64,000 nt of DNA from Bettongia penicillata ogilbyi. Lineage: Eukaryota > Chordata > Mammalia > Diprotodontia > Potoroidae. Below, in pieces: positions 55,776 through 64,000 of this stretch (positions are counted from its first letter, which is position 1; each line of letters begins with the position of its first letter). The notes under the pieces were generated by a model. The model ran no database searches. It was not told the DNA's origin and saw nothing but the letters and a program-made list of their open reading frames with translations. The translations under genes were made by a program, and so were the position numbers. Location of the stretch: assembly GCA_023548195.1 (NCBI GenBank), contig JAJHZJ010000575.1, positions 189,454 to 253,453 on the forward strand, given 5' to 3'.

Positions 55776-57539
55776 TATATTGCTGGCTTAAAAGTATGTG
55801 TATTTTTATAACCTTTTGGGTATATTACCAAACTGCTTTCCAGAAGTGTTAGATCAGCTCACACCTCCATCAACATTGAAAGTTCCAACTTTCCCACATC
55901 TTCTCCAACATTTATTGTTTTCCTGTTTTGTCATGTTAGCCAATGTGATAGGTGTGATGTGGTAACTCAGAGTTGTTTTGATTTGAATCTTTCTAATTAA
56001 AAGTGATTTAGAGTACGCTTTTATATGACTATCAATAACTTAAATTTCTTCCTCTGAAAACTGCCTGTTCATATCCACTAACCATTTATCAATTTAGATA
56101 TGACATGTGTTCTTGCAAATTTGACTCAGTTCTCTACATATTTCATAAATGAGGCCTTTATCATAGATGCTAGTTGTTAAAATTCTTTCCCAGGTTTCTG
56201 CTTCCCTCTTTTCTTGGCTGCATTTGATTCGTTTGTGCTAAAACTTTTCAATTTAATGTAATCAAAGTTATCCATTTTCCATTTCATCCTGTTTTCTATC
56301 TCTTGTTTAGTCATAAAGTATTCCTCTCTCCATAAATCTGACAGACAATTCTTTGCTCCCCTAACTTGTTTATAGTGTCAACATTTATACCTGAATAATG
56401 TACACATTTGGGTTTTATTTTGGTATACAGTGTCAGATGTGAATCTTCGCCCAGTTTCTGTCATACTATTTTCCAGTTTTCCCAGCAGTTTGTGTCAAAT
56501 AGTGAATTTTTATCCCAGAAGCTGGGGTAATTGGGTGTATCAAACAAACGACTTCTATAATCATTGACTTCTGTGTCTTTTGTACCTAACCTATTCCACT
56601 GATCTACCTATCTATTTTTAAATTAGTACCAAGTAGTTTTGATGATTCCTACTTTAGAGTACTATTTAAGGTCTGGTATGGCTAGGCCACCTTCCATAGC
56701 ATTTATTTTCCATTATTTCCCTTGATATTCTGGCCATTTTGTTCTACCAGATGAATTTTGGTACCATTTTTCTAGCTCTAGAAAATAATTTTCTAGTTGT
56801 TGATTGGTGTGTCACTGAATGCATAAATTGGTTTAGCTAGAATTATAATTTTTTTATATTAGGTAGGTCTACCCATGAGCAACTAATGTTTTTCCAGTTA
56901 TTTAAATCTGGCTTTATTTGTGTGAATTTATTTGTTTTGTAATTGTATTCATATAGTTCCTGGGTTTGCTCTGACAGGTAGACTCCCAAATACTTTGTAG
57001 ATAGTATTTTAAACCATGAGTCTTTTGGAGTTGTTTTAGGTCTTTGCATTGATGAGAAGAGCTAAGTCTTTTATAGTCAATGTATCTATCACTGTGTACA
57101 ATATTCTCCTGGTTCTTCTCACTTCACTTAAGCCTTTCAAAGTTTTTCTAAAGTCCACCAGCTCACAATTTCTTATGGAATAGGAGAATCCCATTACATT
57201 CATGTACCACAATTTGCTTAGCCATTCCCCAAATGATGGGAATTCCCTCGTTATCCAGTTCTTTGCTACCACAAAGAGAGCTGCAATAAATATTTATGTA
57301 CATTTAGGTCCTTTTCCCTCTCTGAGAGAGAAGAAAATGTTTCTCTGTATAACAGTAGCCATCTCTAAGAGTAAAGACAGTTCTCATGACTGTTATATTC
57401 TAGTCAGCATCTTACTAGCACTTTTATGCTACTACTAGTAGTACACAGGGGAATGAGTTCAAAATTGTCTCTTTTCGTCCTTCCCTAAGATTTTTTGTGC
57501 CTCTCTTGTTATACTCTCAACTGATACTTTGTGGTATAC

Positions 57540-57650
57540 TTAACTTCATTTTCAAATGACAAGCTCCCTGAGGGCAAGCACCACCTAGTATTCTTCTTAG
57601 TATCTGTTAATACCCACTTAGTATATTACTTATTAAATACTATAAAGTTG
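57540..57650 (+). repeat. L2-lineage LINE 3' tail fragment
   Basis: CAAGCTCCCTGAGGGCAAGC followed by CACCTAGTATTCTTCTTAG is the conserved L2 3' end. Short and old. Confidence 0.5.
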
Positions 57651-58920
57651 AGTACCATAAATCTCTTAGGGAAGTACCAACTGTAACTGACTGATGTTGT
57701 ATGGTACAATTTTAATTGTTAGAACTGGGCATGTCTGATGGGACTTCTGAACAATTCTCATTAGGCCAAATTTGTTTCTATCTAAGGAGAGATCTTGGAA
57801 AGTATTGATGTATTTCTCATATATGCAGGAGGTCCCCAAAGTCTTAATACAGTTTCATATATGATGATTATTGCTTTTAAAGCAAATAGAAATAAGTACT
57901 TGATTTTGAAACATAGCCACCAAACAGCATCTTCACAAAGAAAAGGAACTGCACTTTACCTCCTAAATCATCTTAGAAGAACTAGGTAAGTATGCAGGAA
58001 TTGTAATTTTTCTCCTCTTCTCTCCTCTCTTCTTCCCTCTATCTCTCTTTTTTCCCCCACCTACCTTTGTAAAGAAAATGAAACACATGGAAAACATTTT
58101 TTCCCATATTACCTTTAGTCTTTGTCTACATAAAGTCAAAGGATCCTACTTAAAAAGCCTTAGTTTGGTCAACTTAGCCACTGAAGTGTTTTCACTACAT
58201 AACTGAAATGTGGAGGGATTAACTTTTTGCTTTCCCATCAAGTATTTGCAAATTAACTTTTAATACATAGAGGAAATTAGATAGATTAAATGGATCACAA
58301 GAAGAATGATTTTATGACTTCTAATAATTTCTTCATAAACAATATTTTTTCTTAGAATTTTAAGAGGTAAGTTGTAAAAGCTATAGTCACCAGAGTTTTT
58401 TTCTTCCCTCTTAAGAGAAATTATTCTGATCATGACTGTGCAAACCTGAGAGACATGAAATTATCTTATGGCATAGCATCATGGAATATGGACAGGGGAC
58501 TTGTCACTCTAGCAGAGTCCATTACTCCTTCCTGTGGGGCTACTTCAAAACAATTCCCAAGACATCTCAATTTTGAAGATCTTCAAGAAAAGACTTTTAA
58601 CAATATTTTATCCACAGACCCTACAAAAATTAAGTGAGTTACAACACAGATAGTGAAGTATAGGTTCTTCAGCGATTGGAGATTGAATATACGCTTAGGT
58701 AAATTATTTCCTAGTCAATTTCCATTCTAGAAGCAGAATTCTTTTGTTATTTACTGAGCCCACATCCAGATGTGGGGAATTTTTCTCTAACAAGATCCAT
58801 TTGGGGACTTAAATTCATCTTGCTTAGGCAAGTACTAAGAGATAATATAATTCACAGGTGTAACTTATAAGCATGTTAGAAGAGTACCTTAATATCTCAA
58901 AGAACAAAGATGTAACACGC
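57651..58920. other. Spacer, nothing firm
   Basis: No gene. A mariner-end-like phrase near 57829 and a pyrimidine tract at 58010-58065 are the only marks. Confidence 0.4.
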
Positions 58921-58924
58921 AGTT

Positions 58925-59105
58925 CATCTCCTTTGATCTTCTCTATAGTCCTATAAAATGTGTGCTATTTTTATGTCCACTTTATAATCAAGAAAATAAC
59001 ACTCAGAGGATTCAGGGACTTGCTCATGATAACACATTCAATGAGGAGGAGAGGCAGCATTTAAACTCAGATCACTCTTTCAGCTACAGCTGCCTTCATT
59101 CACCA
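58925..59105 (+). repeat. MIR/CORE-type SINE, reverse orientation
   Basis: Degenerate but ordered: CCTATAAAATGTGTGCTATT, a CACTTTATAATCAAGAAAAT block, AGGGACTTGCTCATGATAAC, and TTTAAACTCAGATCACTCTT, ending at an AGTC. Confidence 0.5.
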
Positions 59106-59616
59106 TAGTCCAGTTTGTGTGTTCTTACATGTCCTCAAGCCATAATCTACTGAATATTTTTGACAGTTGTATTTCATTTACTTACTCACTGTGTCTCTCC
59201 ATCTCTGTCTCTGTCCCTTTCATCTATCTTCTGTTCTCTCTATTTTCCTTCTTTCCCCTTCCTTTTTTCTCTCATTCCTTCCCTCATCTCTCTGTCTTTC
59301 TCTGAAAACTGTCCCAATTTCCCCTATAAAAATATATTTCTGTATTTCCTCATGACAACTCTAATCTAAATCATTAGAGTTTTATTTTAAGGTATATTTC
59401 TTTTTATTTTATTTCCAAGAAATAAGGAGATCAAGTACTTATACTTCACATAGCCTTTTTCAGAACAAAACATTATCAGTCATATTTATTTCAGGACAAA
59501 TACTATTTATGCAAGATATCTTTATAATCCATAAATACATTCCTCAGAAGCATCACTCAACTCTAAACCCTTTCTAGGTTTTCTCTCAACTTCTCCAGGC
59601 ATGCAGAACCCTAGTT
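59106..59616. other. Spacer with CT-rich tract
   Basis: 59190-59310 is pyrimidine-rich (TCTGTCTCTGTCC-type), which keeps three plus frames open for 60-70 codons. No gene or repeat otherwise. Confidence 0.5.
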
Positions 59617-59830
59617 CTTTAGTCAGGAAGAACTGAGTTCAAGTTCAACATCTGTCACTTCTTAGTAGATGGCCCAAACACTTAACCTCTGTAGTCTCCA
59701 TCTGGAAAATGGGAATAATAATAGCACCCATCTCCCAGGAGTTTTTCTGAGCATCAAGCGTGATCACACAGTAAAGCACTTAGTGTAATGCCCGGTATAC
59801 AGTGAGTGTTCAAAAAACACTTATTCCCCC
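59617..59830 (+). repeat. MIR-type SINE
   Basis: Contains AACTGAGTTCAAGTTCAAC, ACACTTAACCTCTGTAGTCT, AAAATGGGAATAATAATAGC, AAGCACTTAGTGTAATGCC and a tail resembling AGTGAGTGTTCAAAAAACAC. Confidence 0.75.
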
Positions 59831-60070
59831 TTCTTCTTTGTATTGTATAATTGGGTCTCATTGGGAGTTTCAAAAATATGAGAAAACTGGAAAGGGATAA
59901 GAGAATAGTATTGTTAATGGGAAAGAATTTATGACTTATGAAGATATGTTTCATTGATGCTATTTAGCCTGATAAAAATACATATGATGGAATAATTTTT
60001 TCCAAAGAATCACTGAAAGGTGTGATGAGCTATTGACTTAATACAAATTACTTAACCTTGCTAAATGGTA

Positions 60071-60270
60071 CCATAGTGACTGAGACAGAACATACGATTT
60101 TGAATTCTAGTTCTGCTCTACAATAGCTATGCAACTCCAGACAAATCATTATACTTCATTGAACCTCAGTTTCCTCATCTATAAAATGGGGATAATAATA
60201 CTTGCCCTACTTATCTCAGAAGGTTGTGAAAAGGTGCTATGTAAACCTGAAAGTGCTAAATAAATATAAA
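60071..60270 (+). repeat. MIR/THER-type SINE
   Basis: Contains CATAGTGACTGAGACAGA, TTTTGAATTCTAGTTCTGC, CAACTCCAGACAAATCATT, CTCAGTTTCCTCATCTATAA, AATGGGGATAATAATAC and an AAATAAATA end, in the MIR order. Confidence 0.75.
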
Positions 60271-60273
60271 CCA

Positions 60274-60345
60274 CAGGGTGTCCCAAAAGTTAGAGTTTAG
60301 TTTAAAGGGAACTTTGGAGACATGCTGTATTATATTAAAATGAGG
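60274..60345 (+). mobile_element. Possible mariner-type terminal fragment
   Basis: Begins CAGGGTGTCCCAAAAGTTAG, a form typical of mariner inverted-repeat ends. Only one end is seen, between a MIR-type SINE and the RPS2 pseudogene tail. A weaker relative (GGTCCCCAAAGTCTTAATAC) occurs near 57829. Confidence 0.3.
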
Positions 60346-60354
60346 ATAATAATT

Positions 60355-61420
60355 CTTGTTTTTTTGAGACAGAGTTCAATTTATTCTTGGCTCATACAAA
60401 AATATCTGTGTGGTAGCTATAGTAGTTGCCTAGGTTCTTTGGACTGACGCAGAGTATTAATGTTACAAGATAGTCAATGAATTCCTCAGAGAGAGACTTA
60501 GTAAATGGGCTTTTTGCACAGGTCAGGGACAATCAAGATGGCATCAAAAGCAGATTTAGAATTATTCCCAGAGTGGCAGTAAACGCATTGGAAGAAAAAA
60601 AAAATCATTAATTTCCAATATCAACAGCAGCTTTTTAGGCACTGGAGGCAAGGTAATGCCAGTTCCCCACGGGCCAGGGATCAGGTACATCAAGGCCTAT
60701 GACTAAAAGTCAGCCACTTTTCGAGGCACTGTGTGGGGTTGGTCAATCTTGTTCCCCGAATGTCCTTGCTTCACAGTAAAGAACAGCTTAGTTAGGATGA
60801 TTGCACAATGGATCATGATTGATCATAACAATAGCTAGCATTTCTATAGCATTTTAAGGTTTACAGAGCACTTTACAAAAAACAGTCCTTGCTAACAGCA
60901 CCTCTAGGAAGTAGGTGTTTTTATTATTCTAGTTTTACAGACAAGGAAATTGAGTCAAAAGTTGTGACTTGCCCAGAGTTACAGAATTAAGTTCTGAGCC
61001 TGGTTTTGTACTGAGAGCTTCCTGACTAAAGACCTAGCATTCCATCCACTGTACCTCTTTACTCTTTCTTGAAGCCCTTAACACCCATGGCCATGGTAGT
61101 CTTCAGTGACCATAAAAGCTTTAATATGTTAGGATGACCAGATTTAGTCTCTTTCTGAACAAGCATTATCCGAAGGACCTCAATCTTCAGGGAGGCACCA
61201 GGAAGTACTTAATGATCCCAGGCTCCATGATGGAGTAGGAGAAAAGATAAATCTTCTTCATGGACTTCATCTTTATGACCTTTACTAGGCAGCCATGCTT
61301 GGTGGCAGAAAACCACTCCTTGTCTTTGGCCTTTTGTCATATGATCCCACAATCTGACCCAACCCCTAGCCCAAACCTGAGTTCTGCTGTTAAAACCACT
61401 GAGGAAGCTGCCTCTGTCCT
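60355..61420 (-). pseudogene. RPS2: Processed pseudogene of ribosomal protein S2
   Basis: Read on the minus strand the sequence follows RPS2 (small ribosomal subunit protein uS5) nearly end to end without introns. KDKEWFSATKHGCLVK and MKKIYLFSYSIMEPGIIKYFL lie around 61210-61330, LKIEVLRIMLVQKETKS around 61150, IILTKL then SGNKIDQPHTVPRKV around 60750-60805, LIPGPWGTGI then PPVPKKLLL around 60640-60690, and SVQRT-stop-ATTIATT at the C-terminus near 60430. An AATAAA and a short A-run (T-run at 60359-60365 on the plus strand) follow, as expected for an L1-mobilised mRNA copy. Stops and frameshifts are scattered through it and the glycine/arginine-rich N-terminus is hardly recognisable. A SINE interrupts it at about 60822-61065. 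Confidence 0.85.
60822..61065 (+). repeat. Marsupial CORE-type SINE inside the RPS2 pseudogene
   Basis: Typical order: AATAGCTAGCATTTCTATAGC, TTTAAGGTTTACAGAGCAC, GTAGGTGTTTTTATTATTC, TTTTACAGACAAGGAAAT, GACTTGCCCAGAGTTACA, CTTCCTGACTAAAGACC and a CCACTGTACCTC end. RPS2 coding sequence stops on one side (GVKGFKKE) and resumes on the other (IILTKL), so the SINE inserted after the pseudogene formed. Confidence 0.75.
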
Positions 61421-61564
61421 CTAATCCAGGGCTTGTGAATGTTTTTTTCTCACATCTCCATCTGTTCAATTTCTTCTGTTCCCTCAAATCCAGTTGAGGT
61501 GCCATCTCATCTATGGATTGTTCTCTGATCCTATTTCCTAAGACAGATTTCCCTCTTCCCAAAC

Positions 61565-61725
61565 CTCTTGCACAACCAAGAGTTCTCTATTCACCCATGC
61601 TTTTTGCACTGTCAACCTGCTTTGTTTATCTGTATTCCTCTAACATCCCTAATATATTACAAGCTGCTTCAAAGAAGGGGATATAATTTTTTCATCTCCT
61701 AAGTGTTGCCTAATGAAAGGTGTTG
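61565..61725 (+). repeat. L2-lineage LINE fragment
   Basis: CACTGTCAACCTGCTTTGTTT, TATTCCTCTAACATCCCTAA and CAAGCTGCTTCAAAGAAGG resemble the L2 3' region. Weak match. Confidence 0.35.
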
Positions 61726-63629
61726 CCTGACATCATTTACATGATTTACATAAACAAAGATGTCTGTGTAGAGTACTATTTGAATATTTATTTAAAAGAT
61801 CAACAAAAAGAAAATTTTAATGAAATACCAAGAAAAACAGTCTCTTAGTTCTTGTGCAGAGATAGATACAGATCTGAGGACAGAAAGAAAGGCAGCCCTC
61901 CAGATAGAAGTATTTGGGAGATCTGAGAGAAAACAGCACCTCTGGACTAAGTAGGGGGAAGGGGATTCCTCCGAGAAAGAAAATATACTTAAAATGTACC
62001 ATTCCCCAGCAGTTAATTTACCTATGTTTTTTCAAAACTAGAGCTTTGATGTTCATACCTGGAAAGCTCTGAGTCAATGAGTTAATCAGGTGCTATACAA
62101 TAATTGCATATTGAAGATCTGTGTCATCTGAAAGAGAGGTGGATTTTGGGTTTTTCAACCAAAGATTGAGTTGGGTCTTTACACATGAGGGAGAGCCTGT
62201 TGTGTTGCAGTAGAAACATCAGAAGCTAACAACAGAAGCTGAGACATCAGGAATTACGAAACACAGAAGTCAACAGAGCTGAAAACTCAGACAAAGTATG
62301 GTAGCAGAATGAAGATAATGTCAGTTATTACGAGCTGATCCCAGTTCAGATCACCTTACTAGAGGGAGGTTCTGCAGTTGGTGCTGGGATGCTAATTTAA
62401 TAGGTAGAATAAACCAGTCTCTTGAAAGAGTTGTTTGGAGGTTTAAGAATGATTTTATCTGGTTTGAAAAGCTGAATGAATTTGTCTACCTTACTCTGTA
62501 AGTCCCATCGATAGCCTAAAAGAAGGGAAATCTTCAGAGGTTTGCCTCCCTTGCCTTTTACTGTCTTCTGTGACTCAAGATGGGGAAACTCAGAGAGAAA
62601 ATCTAAATATCTTTGCAGATCCCAGGCTTCTTGAGTATTCCTTCTGACTGAAAGAGTATATTTGCCTCATCACCCAAGAGAGATGACCTTGGAAGCTCTG
62701 TAGTGTAAGGTTGCAAAGAGGAGCTTAACATGACTTCAGTGGTCCTAGAATAGCAGAGAAGCAACTTGAATCATCGGGTAACAGGAAAGACCCCGAAAAG
62801 GAGCAGTTGTGCCTAGCTGATGATGTGTGGTGCAAACTACTCCCTAAGCAGAAGATGGGCATAAAGGTCTAAAGTCCATAGTTGTGAGCTGTCTCTAGTA
62901 CATGAGTTTTCCTACTGCTAGGCATTTACATGTTTTTCTCCCCATTCTTCCCCAAGAATGCTGTGTATATTGATGAAGGTTTCTGGGTGTGGTGTTATGT
63001 ACTGTTTCTGTGAATATTCTCACTTTGTCTTCTATTAGTAAATGTTTAATGTTTGAGAGTTGATGATGTCATCTTGACTGTCTTGACTAAATAGAAAAAG
63101 CACCAGAATTACCATTGTGAGTAGTAGGTATGTAGTTTCCTCTCATCAGGGTTACCTCAGTGTCTCTGACAGTGAGTTGTAGTACTGGCAATACTCCTTG
63201 AGGACTTTCCTGCATCCTTATGGATGCTGGAGAACCAGCAGAAGCCCATAGTTGGGGCCAAAACCAACACCCAAACCACATTTGCATTCCTACTGCTTAG
63301 CATAGTAGATACAGTGAAAGTTCAACAAAAAAAATTTGCTGAATTTGGTTAAAATTACAGATAAAACACATAATTTATTCAGTTTAATTGGATTGTTTCT
63401 CGTCTATATATTGGGGAACCAAGGATGCTTTCTGCAATGCATAAAATAACTGCATTTATTTAAATTTGTTTTCAGTTTTCACAAATAGGCAGGTTTCAGA
63501 ATGCTTTTTTCCTAAAATATTTTTAAAGAGAAAAATCAGTTCTTTTAATATATTAATAAGCAATAAAAGAAAAACATTTCATTTCCATTATAAGAAATCT
63601 ATCTTTCATGTCTCTTTATGACTATGTAC
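61726..63629. other. OR-upstream spacer, no gene or repeat recognised
   Basis: About 1.9 kb between the last L2 fragment and the OR exon. No reading frame above about 66 codons, no repeat I can name, no strong CpG cluster. It probably carries the OR intron and perhaps non-coding 5' exons, but no exon can be placed from sequence alone. Confidence 0.5.
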
Positions 63630-63670
63630 TTTTATTTTCCTTCAATCTAACTTTTAGATCCTGTGTAGAC
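63630..63670 (+). promoter_or_regulatory. Splice acceptor and short 5' leader of the OR coding exon
   Basis: A pyrimidine-rich stretch ending in AACTTTTAG (AG at 63656-63657) lies 13 bases before the OR start codon. OR genes usually have an intronless coding exon preceded by non-coding 5' exons, so this is a plausible acceptor. The bases just before the ATG (TGTAGAC) are the same in the pseudogene at 46009. Confidence 0.5.
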
Positions 63671-64000
63671 ATGATTGAAGAAAATGAGACACTGGTAACC
63701 GAATTTGTTCTCTTGGGATTTACAAATCATCCACGGATTCAGGTTCTCCTCTTCATGGTGTTTTTGGTTATCTACATCATAACCATGGTGGGAAATATTG
63801 GACTGATTTTGCTTATCTGGATGAACTCTCACCTTCACACCCCTATGTACTTCTTCCTTGGCGATTTAGCTTTAGCTGATGCTTGTATTTCAACCACAGT
63901 AAGCCCTAAGATGTTAGTGAGCTTTATAACCCAAAATAAAATGATATCCTTTTCTGAATGCATGGTACAATTTAATTCTTTTTCATTCAGTGCAACCACA
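63671..64000 (+). CDS. Olfactory receptor, class II, 5' part (cut by window end)
   Basis: An odorant-sensing seven-transmembrane G-protein-coupled receptor that would act in the olfactory neuron membrane. The frame is open for 110 codons to the window edge, starting [17 protein letters not shown]. Visible marks are an N-glycosylation site (NET) near residue 6, TM1 at about residues 25-48 with the GN pair (VGNIGLILL), the family signature [18 protein letters not shown] running into TM2 (about 57-75), SPKML before the first outer loop, and the loop cysteine in SECMVQF that normally forms the disulfide to the second outer loop. The start fits: it is the first in-frame ATG, gives the usual OR N-terminus, and sits 13 bases after a splice acceptor. 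The sequence resembles OR family 5/8 receptors; I do not assign a symbol. About 200 residues, including the MAYDRYVAIC box, lie outside the window. Confidence 0.93.
   Translation, partial: MIEENETLVTEFVLLGFTNHPRIQVLLFMVFLVIYIITMVGNIGLILLIWMNSHLHTPMYFFLGDLALADACISTTVSPKMLVSFITQNKMISFSECMVQFNSFSFSATT

Larger units (their letters stand above)
51779..57002 (-). mobile_element. Inner L1, itself split by a HAL1-bearing insertion and an LTR
   Basis: Three pieces: 51779-52354 (3'UTR and ORF2 end, with T-run at the left edge), 55169-55235 and about 55776-57002 (ORF2 back to the reverse-transcriptase thumb). The left piece stops at CTGCTATAAAT and the right piece resumes at ATATAAATACTTTTGTAC, which is continuous in other L1s. 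5'-truncated at 57002. Confidence 0.75.
51445..57325 (-). mobile_element. Outer L1 3' fragment split by a 5.2-kb nested insertion
   Basis: Part 1 is 51445-51778 (3'UTR and end). Part 2 is 57011-57325 (end of ORF2: TGAGTCTTTTGGAGTTGTTT, CCATTCCCCAAATGATGGGA, CTGCAATAAATATTTATGTAC). The two parts are continuous in related L1s, where GGATGTGG...TTTT runs straight into the CATGAGTC stretch. AGTATTTT occurs at both joints (51771-51778 and 57003-57010), as expected for a target duplication. Confidence 0.75.

Noticed and set aside
57829..57900. Mariner copy
   Set aside because: Only a loose match to a mariner end (GGTCCCCAAAGTCTTAATAC) with no second end; not enough to call.
1..64000. tRNA, rRNA, CRISPR arrays, bacterial-type operons or riboswitches
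   Set aside because: None seen. The sequence is vertebrate intergenic DNA; tandem direct repeats are microsatellites, not spaced arrays.

Overview
The window is AT-rich, CpG-poor vertebrate DNA, and the repeats are those of a marsupial, most likely the grey short-tailed opossum or a relative. The evidence is L1 elements with marsupial-type 5' ends, ORF1-only half-L1 (HAL1) elements, an RTE-like LINE ending in a TTGG-rich tail with its derived SINE, CORE/MIR-type SINEs, and L2- and CR1-lineage relics. Species is an inference; no unique marker was seen. Only one intact host coding segment is visible: the first 110 codons of a class II olfactory receptor (OR) at 63671-64000, cut by the window edge. 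A related OR at 46009-46927, same strand, is a pseudogene. A processed ribosomal protein S2 (RPS2) pseudogene lies at 60355-61420 on the minus strand. This is therefore the interior or edge of an OR cluster with long repeat-filled spacers.

Layout: 1-7.8 kb holds old L2 pieces, an RTE-derived SINE, two MITE-like DNA transposons, an ERV LTR and a purine-rich simple repeat. 7.8-11.8 kb is a HAL1 with a second HAL1 head inserted inside its ORF1. 12.5-16.5 kb has a CR1 relic, a decayed ERV-like region and an RTE-type SINE. 16.5-24.8 kb has an L1, an RTE reverse-transcriptase relic, a very old L1 relic and an L1 with a 5' inversion (twin priming). 25.8-32.6 kb is a nearly full-length minus-strand L1 with broken ORFs. 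32.6-38.6 kb has an LTR, an L2 piece and RTE-like LINE copies. 40.1-42.9 kb is the 3' half of a plus-strand L1. 43-46 kb holds SINE/L2 debris leading to the OR pseudogene. 47.3-49.9 kb has two HAL1s, the second abutting the broken end of the first. 51.4-57.3 kb is a stack of nested insertions (L1 in L1, then HAL1 material and an LTR). 57.5-63.6 kb has MIR-type SINEs, the RPS2 pseudogene and the OR promoter-side spacer.

No operon-like or novel multi-gene system is present. What stands out is retrotransposition history: insertions bounded by matching short duplications, internal priming inside ORF1, two inversion events of the twin-priming type, and a parent LINE together with the SINE built from its two ends. 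Element family names come from memory of conserved sequence and should be confirmed by a repeat-library search. Element edges are good to about 5-30 bp unless a duplication fixes them.
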